A stretch of DNA of 64,000 nt from Laetiporus sulphureus 93-53. Taxonomy: Eukaryota > Basidiomycota > Agaricomycetes > Polyporales > Laetiporaceae. Every line of letters begins with the position of its first letter. The stretch's first letter is position 1. The notes beneath the pieces are model-generated. The model ran no database searches and had not been told where the DNA came from. It was given only the letters and a program-made list of their open reading frames with translations. Where the stretch lies: the NCBI RefSeq assembly GCF_001632365.1, contig NW_024468528.1, positions 1 through 64,000 on the forward strand. Reading direction: 5' to 3'. Positions 35,135-47,538 of the stretch are shown here, in pieces. Both the position numbers and the translations under genes were made by a program.

Positions 35135-35930
35135 TCACAGAGACGCACCACCGCATGTCTTGATCATCTGACCAGTGAGGCATTCTGCCTCATCCGATGC
35201 CAAGAACGTAACCAGCTTCGCGACATCCTCAGCCTCCTGTATGCGCCTGAGCAGCACATCATTTTTCACGTGTTGAGCCTCCGCCTCACCAACGCTGATG
35301 CCCTCCTATCGATGGAGCACAGATTTGTACGTGAGATGTTAGACAACTGCAATAATGGAAACAATCACGATCTTCGCGAGATCTCAGCCAACGATACCGG
35401 AGCCGTACGCTAACACGTCCGACACCATCAGACAAATGATGATAATGAGCCAATAGGATGGCAAACCTCACCGTTCACTCAGATCCTGTACTGCGCCCAC
35501 TCCTTAGCAGCTGCCTCCGTGAACCCGTGAACCGCAAACTTTGTCGCACCATACGGCGTAAGGTTGACTGACAAGAACATGCACTCCATCAGGCCAAAAT
35601 TGTCCAGTCATCGGGCACCATCCCACTCACCCCGCTGTATGATACGATGCTATTGAGCCAGCACCAAGGATGCACCCACCGGAGCCCTGCTTGATCATCT
35701 GCCACCCAGCTGCGATGTGGGCGTTCATGAGTCCCAGCACATTGATCCACACCACGTCCTCGATGAATCTGCACATGTCACGAGATAAGCGAGTCATTCG
35801 ATGATGGAGACATCACATACTCTGGCATGCACTCGAGCAATGGTCAGACCTGGATAATGCCCGCATTCGCAACGCTCACGAAGAGCTTCGGCCCAAGCCT
35901 CTCCACTGTGTTTGGAGTGTAATTCTGCTA
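35135..35930 (-). pseudogene. Short-chain dehydrogenase/reductase (SDR) relic
   Basis: Minus-strand exons carry, in order, the NAG motif region (LFVSVANAGIIQV), an INVLGLMNAHIAAGWQMIKQ segment, a GSIASYHTAG strand with the catalytic Ser, the active-site Tyr-Lys pair in YGATKFAVHGF, and the family C-terminus [18 protein letters not shown] followed by [12 protein letters not shown] and a stop. SDRs reduce or oxidise small alcohols and ketones with NAD(P)H; the layout is closest to the diacetyl/acetoin reductase type. The N-terminal Rossmann glycine motif is missing (truncated near 35930), and TGA stops replace expected Arg codons (for example in YRI-stop-VNG and IIQV-stop-PLL). Confidence 0.8.
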
Positions 35931-36012
35931 TGATTTATTTCAGCTGGAATGGCGTATATCAACCCACAATCAAAGGTCAGTGATATTAAGAAATGAACTT
36001 CTAAATGATGAA

Positions 36013-36353
36013 ACAGCAGAAATATAGCCTGCAAAGTGTTGCACTAAAGTATAAGTATCCTGAAAATCCAGGATTTTCTGTCCTCAAAATGTCCCATATG
36101 ACCCCCAGACACCATGTGACAGCAGTCATAATGATGGGAAAACCCTTGAGACCAGATCCGTCACAGCCTACAAATGTTCCTATAGTACTGCCCAGAAGGT
36201 ACTGGTACCTCTGCAAGAAGTACCAAAGGACCATCATAGGATCCACAAATTGTATAAGACCATGGCCAGACCATCACTACAAAGGCTCTTAGCCATATTT
36301 TTAAGGAGACAGAGATATGGCTAAGAGCCTCTGACATGGGGATGCCTGAAGTG
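36013..36353 (+). repeat. Dispersed repeat copy 2 with terminal hairpin
   Basis: This is the plus-oriented copy of the 17309-17645 repeat. The hairpin arms are at 36283-36298 and 36315-36330 and pair perfectly over 16 bp. The open frame from 36005 continues through it (95 codons). Confidence 0.87.
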
Positions 36354-37440
36354 CATCAACATATGTAACTAGCAAGAGCTACCTTTGTTTTCAACTCATT
36401 TTGATTGACAATCATTACCCTGGAACCTACTCTGTGACCATGCACTCCAGTTGCCTTTTTCAGTGCTGCCACTGCACACATGATATAATGTGGCTATGAT
36501 TACATATGCCTGTCTTCTACAACATGGGGCCTCCTTTGACATTGCTGCTTGTTTTCATGTCATCACTTGCTTGTACCTTCTGTGTCTTTCTGTTTTAGGA
36601 TGTCCTCTCCCTCCTATCTCCATTTCTGTTGTGGCATTTATTGCTCATATAGTCAAATTTGTTCTGTGAACTTGTGTCATCACTGACATGGTCGCTGGCA
36701 TGATCACTGGTGTGGTTGTTCATGTGGTTGCTTGCACAATCACTGGTGAATGTTATCTCTCAGTTTCTGAGTGGGACCTGTGCAGTCTGTTTCATGCTGA
36801 TGTGCTGACTTCACTCCTCATATGTAGTTACAGTACCCCTTCATTGTTCAATATTCAACTTCTATGTAATTGTAACCCATCACCACCTCTCTGACATGCA
36901 CATTCGTATATTCTACCCTATTGTACTTGTACCCCATTATTTACATTACACTGCTATGACATGTGTGTTCACAATTAAAATCCATTTGCTACTCTCCCTA
37001 TCCTCACTGCACAAAATTGTAGATTATGCAAAGTAGAATATGATGGCAATTTGTACATTTCACATGCATTATGAGCAAAAGTCACGCAGATGTCACATTT
37101 TTGCTGATCTGCTTTCAATCTGCATACTACTCACTGGATACAACTAGATCACACATGACAGCGTCCCCATATGCCATGGCCGGCTGCTTTGTTATGAAGT
37201 CCGAAAGGTGGATTAGGAACATCTATGTTAATTATCTCAGGTAAGTTCCAGATAATGTGTATATAGCAATAAATAGCACACCAGTGGTGCAAATCTGGTG
37301 GCGGACGTGCATAACGCACATAGTCACCTCACTCTCGATGCTTTCCTCATGAACTAGTAGTCTTCTCGTGGATGCGACAATGTCTTCAGTGCGTTAAAGG
37401 TAGCTACAGTTTTATGCTAATTTTCTTATTGTCATAGGTT
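36354..37440 (+). other. Non-coding spacer
   Basis: AT-rich, CpG-poor, no recognised gene. One short frame (36688-36894) is Val/Thr-rich from simple GTTGTTCATGTGGTTG-type sequence and is not convincing. Confidence 0.45.
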
Positions 37441-37689
37441 GTGTTGCACTACTTCTGTTCATGTTGCAGCAAGAATCATGATGGCTATTGTTTACAACAA
37501 AAATGGACAGCCGTATGGCACAGACAGCATGATGAGGCTGAACACTGTCAACGATTGAAATTGGAGTCCTCTCACATTTCCTCAGTGGCTGCACCTGTGC
37601 CTGGGACTTTGCTGGACTTACTTGATACTGGTATCACTGACTCATATCAGGACTCCTCAGCTGCTCTGCTAAATGTCTCTGTGTGACCC

Positions 37690-39140
37690 ATAACTCAAGG
37701 AAAGGGTCATCTGGTCTCTCTGCTGCTTATATTGATGATTCTCTTGAGTTGACAGTCTCTATGCTAATGACTCTGGCTATGGCAATTCTAGTGATACTAA
37801 TACACAGGACTCAGATAGTGCTCAGCCATTTCTCGTGCCTCAATCCTCTGCTAACCCTGGCTCTTCTGATGGACTTGACCCTGTTTGCATGCAAGAGCTC
37901 CATGAAGGCTATGACTATCCTGTGCATGCTGAACTAGCTGAGATGGCAGAGCTTGCATCTGCATTCCATGAACATCAGGCTGTTTGACTAGCTTATCTCC
38001 ATGCAGTTCTGGGCAACATATCTGGTGAAACTACCATGATCACAGCTCAGAATCAGCTTCAGGATGAATTAGATATTATCTGACTATGCAGCTGTCTTCC
38101 CACCTATCCAAAATCTGCAACAACTATTGTTGCTGCAAAGTGACGGCTCGGACTAGCCGTTGATAATTACATCGAATGGTGTCCTATATGTATTATCTGC
38201 TATAAGTACTATTCTCTAGATGACATCAAAAAATGGATTCGCTGCAGTGTTTGATGCCACACTGTAAAGGAATCATTTATCGCATTAAGCGATATGCTGA
38301 AGGCACTACCACGACCACTGATAAGCATGTACTGGTCAAGATTCAACCATATGCATCTATCATCAAGGCAGTTCAATATTTTCTTATGCATCCTGACTTT
38401 GTCTTGAACCTACAGCTGCCATCCAATGATACTGAAACCTGCACTCTGGCTTCTAATGAGCTTATGCATGATTTCCATGATGGCAAAGCTTGGAGCTCCC
38501 TCACACTCAGAAGAAAGTGAGTTGTACATGCTGATGGCAGTGTATCTAACATCGAGTGCTCTGCTGGCACATCTCGTACACTCTGACAGGCCCTCGTCAA
38601 CCTCAGCATAATATTGAACATTGACTGGTGCATTGACTATGTATATATCTGTACTTCATCGTTTGATTCATTCATGTTAGGTTTGGTATCACAGATAATT
38701 GCCCGCATTCTGCTGGCAGTGTGTACATATCCTTCACTGGGTTACATCACTCAGTCCACTACCTGCAGCAGTTTGTCCATCTTGTAACCAACATTTCTGG
38801 ACTGAAGGAGCCAAGTCTTGAGCAGTTAAACCATGCTCTTGAGCCTGTTGTGCAAGAAATGCAGATTCTCTATGCCAGTGATTTCATACATTTTAAAATG
38901 TCACTCAAATTTACTTTGCTAATTCATCATACAGGTATGAAGATGCAAATGTATGGCCACGAGATTTCACCACAACTCCATGGAGGGTTCGAGATGCACA
39001 AAAGCGATATTCCTGCTTGTCACAAGGTCACCAGAGCCACGGGTCATTCACATAAAATGCACCCTTGCAACATATGTCACATTATCCAAGATGAGATTAA
39101 CACAGAAACTGGTTACAACATACAAAGTGCATAAGATATA
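37690..39140 (+). pseudogene. Tnp2-like (CACTA-related) transposase relic
   Basis: Plus-strand frames include an N-terminal acidic part (around 37800-37990), PYASIIKAVQYFLMHPDF and DTETCTLASNELMHDFHDG (38340-38490), then ITDNCPHSAGSVYISFTGL, EPSLEQLNHALEPVVQEM and finally SDIPACHKVTRATGHSHK with the PCNIC motif (39020-39080). The last two blocks match the conserved order of basidiomycete Tnp2-type transposases (EPSLEQ..., then DIPA...GH...PC..C). The C-terminal part is not seen and stops interrupt the frame. Confidence 0.75.
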
Positions 39141-39169
39141 GCATGAATTTGTTCTCACTAAGACATTTT

Positions 39170-40400
39170 TAGAGTTCAAGCTGCACAATGACCGGAAGCA
39201 GCTAAAATGGGCCTTCACATCAAAGCCACTGATATCTGCGGCTGCACGGAAGAAGATGGTTGATGAACATTGGGTTCCCATTAGGATCACCATCATCATC
39301 GGACATAGCATTGATGGCAGAGAGCCTGCATCTTCTGAAGGGTCTGGGTGCATCTCGGTGTATGCCAGCTGATCAATATTGGTAGACAGTGAATGCTGAA
39401 TCATATTTCTTGTCTGCATACAGTGACACAGAATGCTTGTGAATGTGCACCTGTAATCTCTTCATTGCATGATGCATGCTATGTGAGTGATTATTAATGG
39501 TTTATCTCAGACTGATTTACTGACTGATAGGACACGAGAATTCATCACTGCCTGAAGTTTCTTCACTTGCACCTCAGCTCTGAGCTCTTCCTTCTCATGC
39601 TTGTCATCATCTTCAACCAGTGCTATAAAGGTATATTCCTTCACATTCTTCTCTTGCACCATGATCTGACATGCCATATATTTAAACTTGTCTCTGATCT
39701 TGCCTTTGAGATGGGGATCAAGCACAGATGCCAAGGCATCCTTAGCATGTGGAATCTGTGCTACACCAGTTGCTCTAATGGACTCAACAACTGTCTGTAA
39801 GCCATCTTTGTTGACATGATCATCAAAGCTGTGTTTTCACTGAAAGTGAAGTAATGGCTGTTCGTTGCTTCCTTTTGGCCATGCATCATTCTCGCGTCTG
39901 ATTCCATGTGGATATGGTGGTAAATGCTTCACATCAATCTTGTAAACACCCATGAGCAGCGCAAACATGTCTTTAATGATGTCCTGCTCATCTTCGTAAG
40001 TACCTTCAGGCACTCTGTTGTATTGAACTAGACTTATGTGAATGCCTTTCATAAGCACAGCTTTCTTACTTGCTACCACGGAGGCCTCTTGCTCAGCACC
40101 ATCCTCACCTTCCTCACCTTTCTCCCCAATTACTTCTCCAGCCGCATTCCTTTCCATAGCTATGCCAGCCTCACCCTCATCCTCAACATTCAGCATCTGT
40201 TCCATGAATTTCACATGCTGATTCAGGACTTGGACCTCTCCAAGAAAAAGCTTATTTTGTGCATGAAGCACTTGTAACCGCTTGTCAGTATTGCTCCTGT
40301 ATGTCACAAAGTCACTCTTCAGCTCTTCTAATGCTTCTATTGCTGCCTTTGGCTGATTCAGGCATTGCTAGATCATATTCGGCTGAGCCATTGCAGATGA
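39170..40400 (-). pseudogene. Uncharacterised protein next to the Tnp2-like relic
   Basis: Minus-strand exons encode a helical, acidic segment (40307-39990, with Glu/Gly-rich VEDEGEAG), then IRRENDAWPKGSNEQPLLHF (about 39900-39840) and VLDPHLKGKIRDKFKYMACQI (39730-39660). It is convergent with the transposase relic. No catalytic motif is visible. Stops between the blocks and an unclear N-terminus suggest decay. It may be an accessory gene of the same element. Confidence 0.45.
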
Positions 40401-40453
40401 CATGGGGGGAGATGAGGAAAATTCACAGTTTATTCAGTTTTCACTACATCTGA

Positions 40454-41665
40454 TGTGTGTATGTATTTCACGCTGATATATTGCTGTCTCCTTCATGCTA
40501 TAATGGCATTGTGCATGCTCAGAGAGTACAAATTTGAGCGTAGATCCACGATATGGAATATATCAGCTGCAGCTGCCTGTCTATTTTGATAATTACATAA
40601 TCAATTATTATGAGGTTATCTGAGAAATGATGTCGGGGCACTCCATAGATTTCATGCATTACAAAACCTGTGCAGAATGATCATGTAATCTGCTTGTATT
40701 CAGTTTGTATTGTTACCATTCACATTGAATTACATTTTGCATGAAATATGCATGTGTTCTGAGTATAATGTGTGCGAAACATTCTCATTACCACCGCATT
40801 GCCACTTTTCATTATCTGCAATTTCGTGCAGTGCCTGCAATGTGCTTCTGTGTTGCTGTCTCTTTCATGCACACATTCATGTATTCAACCCTTTTATACA
40901 TGTATTTGATCATGTCTCTGTCACACCCTGTTCATGCATTCACAATTAAAGCTGCTTGATGCTGTTCCTCTGCTGCAACTGTTATTTGAACTCAGTGCTC
41001 ATCGCCAACTTACTCAAGTATACTGTCACATTTTGGTGACACAGTGATGAGCATGGCAGTGAAATAGGTGAGAAAGCACCCAGCCTGAGGCTAAATGGTA
41101 TGCATACATATCTGCATGTATATAGAGCATGGTGCATGGTGTGTGTATCCTGCCATTTTGTCTTCCTCTAATGAGACTGAGGTGGTAATCTGACAAATGC
41201 TGGGGGTGTCAGTCTGTGAATCATGACATATACTATCCTCAAATGTCAGCACAAAGCATAAGTTTGCAAAACAGATTTACGACCATCTGGCTTGCCAGCA
41301 TATATTTCAAAATATGCAGTAGTATCTAGAGCTTCACTGAATGAGGCATGCAGATTTTCAAATTAGATGTTCTCAACCTGTCATTGATCATTTGCGACAG
41401 TTATTTCTACTAAAACATATTATAAATATATTATACTGCAGACATAAAGGCATTTATTCCCATTGCGAGTGCTCTGAAAATATGTTCTAAAGTGTGACCT
41501 ATGCAATGCTATGCCCTAATTAGGCAACTTTGCATTCTAAAAAGGCAGCTAATTACAATTTAGTGTCATTAAATAACAAAAATGAAACTGTCGCAAATGC
41601 TTTCATGTCTGCGGTGTTAGTGTCATATGTCACAACAGCGAACCCTATGACATACACTGCAAAAA
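40454..41665 (+). other. Non-coding AT-rich spacer
   Basis: No recognised genes; short Cys/Phe-rich frames near 40710-40960 have no support. Confidence 0.45.
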
Positions 41666-42665
41666 AATCACTGTTTCATGGAGTGAAAATGCATGAGATA
41701 GTCACTCAAAAATGTCACAATTCTGACACCCTTCTTGCACATTGGAAAGGCACATGAAAGGTTCACCTTTCCTAGACATTCACCTCCTGCATGACATTAA
41801 CTTCAGTGGCTCCTGAAATTCCTATAAAATGCTACACACTTGGCAGCACTTCCCAAGGATGGAAAGGATACCATTTCAAATTCTAAAATGCTGAGAAAAC
41901 TCACTTAAATTTTCTGACACTGCAAAGGAAGCATCAATTCTTGCTCCAGAAAAGGTATTAAAATTTAAATGAATAATTCAGCCTTTCTGATCAAGTGAAC
42001 AATGTTGGAAAAAGACTTGAAAAAGGCCCATTTTGTATCTTTTCTGGACATTAATTTGCATTAGACTGATTTTATTGATGTAGAAAATGATAGGATGCTG
42101 CCTCAGGGGAAAGTGAAAGAAAATCTACAGATTTCCATACCTTTCTCACTATAGGAATTGGTACTTCCTGTGCAGTGTCAGGAAATTGAAATGAGTTTTT
42201 GAGCATTTTCAGAATTTGGAATGGTATTCTTTCCACCCTTGAGAAGTGCTGCTAAGTTTTAAGCATTTTGTAGGAATTCCAGGAGCCACTGAAGTTTATG
42301 TCATGCAGGAGGTGAATGTCTAGGAAAGGTGAACCTTTCATGTGCCTTTCCAATGTGCAAGAAGGGTGTCAGAATTTTGGCATTTTCGAGCGACTATCTC
42401 ATGCATTTCACACTCCGTGAATCAGTGATATTTTCGAATGAGTGAAAAACTGCAGATTTCCTTTGATTTTTCCCTGCTATGACATCCTATCATTTTTTGA
42501 GTTAATATAGGCAGCTTGGCATGAATTATGCCCAGGAAAGGTGCGAAATGAGCTCTTTCCAATCCTTTCCCAAAAATTATTCACTTGACATGGAAGGCTA
42601 GATTATTGAATTCAATTCTAGAGTCTTTCCTGCAAATAGAATCGGTACTTTCTTTGAGGTGTGAT
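41666..42665. repeat. Complex inverted-repeat (MITE-like) element
   Basis: Segment X (about 41666-41935) is repeated in reverse complement at about 42140-42445, and segment Y (about 41945-42125) in reverse complement at about 42450-42610. A partial third reverse copy of the X end lies at about 42617-42665. The order is X-Y-X'-Y'-X'(partial), not the X-Y-Y'-X' of a simple palindrome. GGTTCACCTTTCCTAGACAT and its complement mark the most conserved part. No coding sequence was found. Confidence 0.82.
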
Positions 42666-43013
42666 TCATATCATGTTTACTAAGCATTGGCAATGGTGAA
42701 AAACTAGCTCATGTCAGTAGCCCAATAACATTCTGTTATTTGGAAATAATATTCAGGTATTTGGAAGTGTGCCGAACTCTGCCGAATCAAACCTTGGTGC
42801 TTGAAGCTTGAGCGCTTACTTGTGGGGATCGTACACGTACCTTACCGACACTGCTCTCGACATCGACATCCCTCACTACACTCACAACTTCATTTTGCTT
42901 TGCGGCTTTCATTTGAAGGAGTGCGCAAGCGCATCCCCCGTTTCTTACTTTGGACATGTAACTATCTCCCCTTGTCTTATAAATGCTTCGCTCATAATCG
43001 CAGGGTCTCGGTC
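42666..43013 (+). promoter_or_regulatory. Upstream region of the P5A ATPase gene
   Basis: Base composition changes here from AT-rich repeat to CpG-containing sequence. A TATA-like TTATAAATG lies at about 42978-42986, roughly 30 bp before the first codon supported by the protein pattern. Frames before 43014 are open but do not look like P5A sequence. Confidence 0.45.
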
Positions 43014-46000
43014 AAGGTCAACTCTCCGGAGATCTCAGCAGCCACTCTGCACATTGCGCTGCCGTGGTATCTGCATCTTTACACGGTCCCCAGTCTATGT
43101 TTATACCCTCTCCTCGCATATGCCTACTATGTTAAGTACGAACAATGGATTCAAAGCGAAGAATGGACCTTCCTTGCGTGTGTAAGCGTCGGCGTTACAC
43201 ACGCACTTAGCTTCTTGTTCACCAGATGGAGTACTCGTGCGAAGGCATGGATCACAACTCGCAAGGTTCGTCGCACTTGTCGCAGTGGTTTGAGCGTTCT
43301 AATTTCTCTATCCACAGGCGAGTTCCTTGCAGAGAGCGGACTGCATTCGTCTAATACCGGCTCCCCATCGTGGTCACGGAGAGATAGTCAAGATTGTGAA
43401 GAAAAACCCTACGGACGTTAAGACATACACCTTCAGCTATCAGCGGGACACGTATGTCCTCGAGTCGGACTCCCCCGTTGTATTCTCTCGCCTGCCGTAT
43501 CCTTCCTCCAGCCATCCCCCGCTCTCGAACTACAAGTCGGCGCAGCCGCTGAAATCCTCTGACGTGTTGGATCTTCTATCTCTCTATGGCAAGAACGAGT
43601 TTGATATTCCCATCCCGTCCTTTTCTATGTTGTTCATGGAACATGCAACGGCTCCCTTTTTCGTGTTTCAAGTGTTCTGTGTTGCGCTGTGGTGTCTGGA
43701 CGAGTACTGGTATTACAGCCTTTTCACTCTGTTTATGCTGGTGGTATTCGAATGCACGGTCGTTTGGCAGGTACGTCATGGCATGTATGTGCATTGCAAC
43801 ATGCGCTGAGACACAGTTTTAGCGACTGAGGACATTGACGGAATTCCGAACAATGTCTGTGGCTCCATACCCAATTTCCTGCATGCGGGATGACAAATGG
43901 GTGACGATACAGAGTGATGAGTTGCTGCCGGGTGACATCGTCTCCGTAGGTGAGCGTGGTTTCTCCTCGGTCGCCACCGGGCGTTCCATTGAGTCATTAC
44001 AGTCAGACATCAGACAGAGACGAACATACCAGCGGACATCCTGCTAATCCGCGGCACGTGTATCGTCAACGAAGCCATGCTTTCGGGGGAGTCTACGCCT
44101 CTCCTGAAGGAGTCCGTCGCATTGCTTGATGACGGCGAACGACTTGACGTGGATGCTTCGCACAAGAACCATGTACTCTTCAGTGGAACCAAACTGTTGC
44201 AAGCTGATGGCGGTCAGCAATTTTCATCTGTAGTCGTCCTGATCACTGAACGTCGTTGTGTAGGAGAGACTCCTGATGGGGGTTGCCTTGGGGTCGTCTT
44301 GCGCACTGGCTTCGGCACCGCGCAAGGCCAGTTGGTACGCACAATGATTTTCTCCACGGAGCGTGTCTCCGCGAACAACTTTGAGTCGTTCCTCTTCATC
44401 GGGTTTTTGTTGATCTTCGCCATTGCGGCCAGCTGGTATGTCTGGGTGAAGGGTAAGTACGCATCAATCCTAGCTGGTGTCTCATTAACGCAACGCATCC
44501 CGCAGGCATTGAACGGGAGTTGAAGAAGTCGAAGTTGCTGCTCGATTGTGTTCTCATCATCACAAGTGTCGTACCTCCCGAGTTGCCAATGGAGTTGTCA
44601 CTCGCTGTCAATGCTTCTCTGGTATCACTGTCGAAATTCGGTATGTCTCAACCGTCCGCTTTATTGCTTTTGAAGACGCTCACGTGACCAGCCATCTTCT
44701 GCACGGAGCCATTCCGTATTCCTTATGCAGGTCGTGTAGATGTCTGCTGCTTCGACAAGACCGGAACGATCACGGCGGAGAACCTTGTGCTCGAGGGTAT
44801 TGTCGGCGTTGAGTGCGTTACATGAGACGTCTCACAGAGATTTGGCTCCCTGACCTTCATCTCAGCTCATCAGATCGAACTAAGTTAGTGGAGGTGAAGA
44901 GCATCCGCAAAGAGACAAAGTTTGCCTTGGCTGCTGCGCATGCGCTCGTTAAACTGGATGATGGCACCATTGCTGGTGATCCCATGGAAACGGCAACTTT
45001 GGATGCGCTCAACTGGCAGCTCAGCAGAGGTAAGCCCGAAAGATCACCCTTCCAGCTCAGTCTGACCATCATGTTTGGTAGGAGACATCGTCTCCAGTGC
45101 TGAGCCGGGTGATAGGAGCTCTCTTACCATTCGTCGGCGCTTTCAATTCTCCTCTGCGCTCAAGCGAATGTCAACCGTCTCCAGCGTGAATGGTGGTAAG
45201 ACGTTCATGGCCGCTAAGGGTGCACCAGAAACCATCAGGAGCATGCTCTCCACTGTGCCGGAGTTCTACGATGACACATACAAGTGGTATACGCGCCGCG
45301 GAAGCCGCGTTTTGGCACTTGGGTACAAGGAGCTGGAGTCAATGTCACAGGACAAGGTTCGTGCTCGTGATCTTTCCTATAATCATTCTTTAACAAAATC
45401 CTCTACCTGTGTTGATTGCAGATCAACAAATTAACGCGTGGTCAAGTCGAGAGTACCCTGACTTTCGCTGGTTTCCTGGTGTTTCACTGTCCGCTGAAGG
45501 CCGATGCAGTCGAGACGCTCAAAATGCTCATTGACTCATCGCACAGAGTATGCATAAATGACTCTCGCTCGCTTCATTCGTTGACTGATGATGCTTCCTT
45601 TCCTCTAACCAGTGCATCATGATCACCGGAGATAACCCGCTGACTGCTGCGCATGTCGCTCGCGACGTGGAAATTGTCGACCGTGACGTCCTCATTCTTG
45701 ATTTGAAGGAAAATCCGGAACATGATGCTGGTAATCTACAAGGTTTCACACAATTCACTATATTTGACACAAAACGTACAGATCTTGTCTGGCGCACAGT
45801 TGATGAGACGACGATCATTCCGATCAACGCTTCTGAGCCTCTCGATACGTCTCTCTTTGAGCGGTACGACATATGCGTCACGGGAGCTGCGCTGAGGCTT
45901 TTCGAGAATCATCCGGGCTGGACCGACCTCATACAGAATACCTGGGTCTATGCCAGAGTATCGCCTTCTCAGAAGGAAACCATTCTGACCTCTTTCAAAT

Positions 46001-47538
46001 CGCTTGGGTACACCACCTTGATGGCGGGTGATGGAACGAACGACGTCGGGGCGTTGAAGCAAGCACATATCGGTGTTGCCCTCCTTGACGGTACTCCCGA
46101 GGATCTGCAGAAGATCGCCGAGCATCAGAAGATAGAGCGTATCAAGAAGGTGTACGAGAGTCAGCTGAAGATCTCATCGCGTTTCGGACAGCCTCCACCC
46201 CCCGTCCCGGCCGCGATTGCTCATTTGTACCCTGACGTTGTCGAAGCTCAGAAGCAGGTTGTCACCGACTTTCAAAGCGCGAGGAAGCGGAATCCGATGG
46301 AGAAGGTTCGTTCTACCTTGATTAGTCTCGTCAGTATCGCTAACATAAGGTACGACTAGTTTGATCTGGCGAGTATCACTGACAAGCTTGCAGCCATGGA
46401 AGATGAGGAAGAAGTGCCCAAAATCAAGCTGGGGGATGCGTCCTGTGCTGCTCCCTTCACTTCAAAACTTTCCAATGTATCCGCTAGTGAGTGCTCATGC
46501 GCGGTTTCCACGATCGCTGCTGATCAGATTTCTTGCTAGTCGCGCACATTATTCGACAAGGGCGCTGCACCCTTGTCGCCACCATTCAGATGTACAAGAT
46601 CCTCGCCCTCAACTGTCTTATCACTGCGTACAGCCTTAGCGTGCAATATCTAGACGGAATCAAATTTGGAGATTATCAGGTTACGATTACAGGCATGCTA
46701 ATGTCCGTATGCTTCCTATGTATCTCCCGTGCGAAGGTGCGCTCCCGAAGTCCTTCATTCTACCCACCGTGCCTCAATGAGCCCTTCACAGCCAGTAGAG
46801 AAATTGTCAAGGGAACGGCCTTTAGGAAACATCTTTAATCTATACGTTCTTTTGTCGGTCCTCCTTCAGTTCGCATTGCACATCGCAGCGCTGGTATATA
46901 TCACTCAGCTATGTCGTCAATATGAAGAGTGCGTCTTCTTGTGTTAACCTCCGCGTGCATTGACTCTTTACCTCCGATCGAATAGGCCAGGACCCATTGA
47001 TCTCGAGGCCAAGTTTGAACCGAACCTCTTGAACACTGCGATCTACCTGTTGAGCTTGTCTCAGCAAGTCTCCACCTTTGCAATCAATTATCAGGTATGC
47101 ATGCACTCGTCGAATTAGCCAATGCTGCTTATTTCTTCGTGTTTTAGGGCCGGCCGTTCAGAGAGAGTATCCGAGAGAATCCCGCTCTCTACTGGGGGTT
47201 AGTTGGAGCCAGCGCGGTTGCATTCTCCGGGGCGACCGACTTTGTGCCCGAGCTGAATCGTTGGCTGCAGATTGTCGAGATGAGCGGAGCGGCGAGTTGT
47301 TCTTTTCAGAGGTTGTGTTCGATCGCTTACACTGTGTGCGCAGTTTGAGTTCAGGTTGGCGACCACAATGATCATCGACTTTGCCGGCTGCTGGCTAATC
47401 GAGGCGGTGTGCAAGTACTTGTTTGCTGACATCCAACCGAAAGCGATGATCACTCGAGGGAGAGAACGCCGCGATGCCAGGAGGAAAAAAGAGGAGCGCC
47501 AGCAGAAGGCCGAAGAAGCTGAGAAAAAGACTCAGTAG
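43014..47538 (+). CDS. SPF1: P5A-type ATPase, endoplasmic reticulum (Spf1/ATP13A1 family)
   Basis: About 17 exons join into a protein of roughly 1,200 residues. Landmarks in order: N-terminal membrane region ([18 protein letters not shown]), the actuator with [15 protein letters not shown], the P5A signature [13 protein letters not shown] in membrane helix 4, phosphorylation motif [13 protein letters not shown] (about 44749), [23 protein letters not shown] (about 46030), and C-terminal helices ending in a Lys/Glu-rich tail. P5A ATPases act in the ER membrane, where the yeast and human proteins remove mistargeted helices. Introns are mostly GT-AG; one is GC-AG (47292-47343) and one has GTCAGC as donor (44213-44263). 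The frame is intact throughout, but the position where Met is expected is AAG (43014-43016) and no in-frame ATG precedes it nearby, so the true start is unresolved. Confidence 0.9.

Noticed and set aside
36688..36894. Val/Thr-rich small secreted-protein-like frame
   Set aside because: Arises from simple repeated GTTG/CATGTGG sequence with no upstream promoter or splice support.
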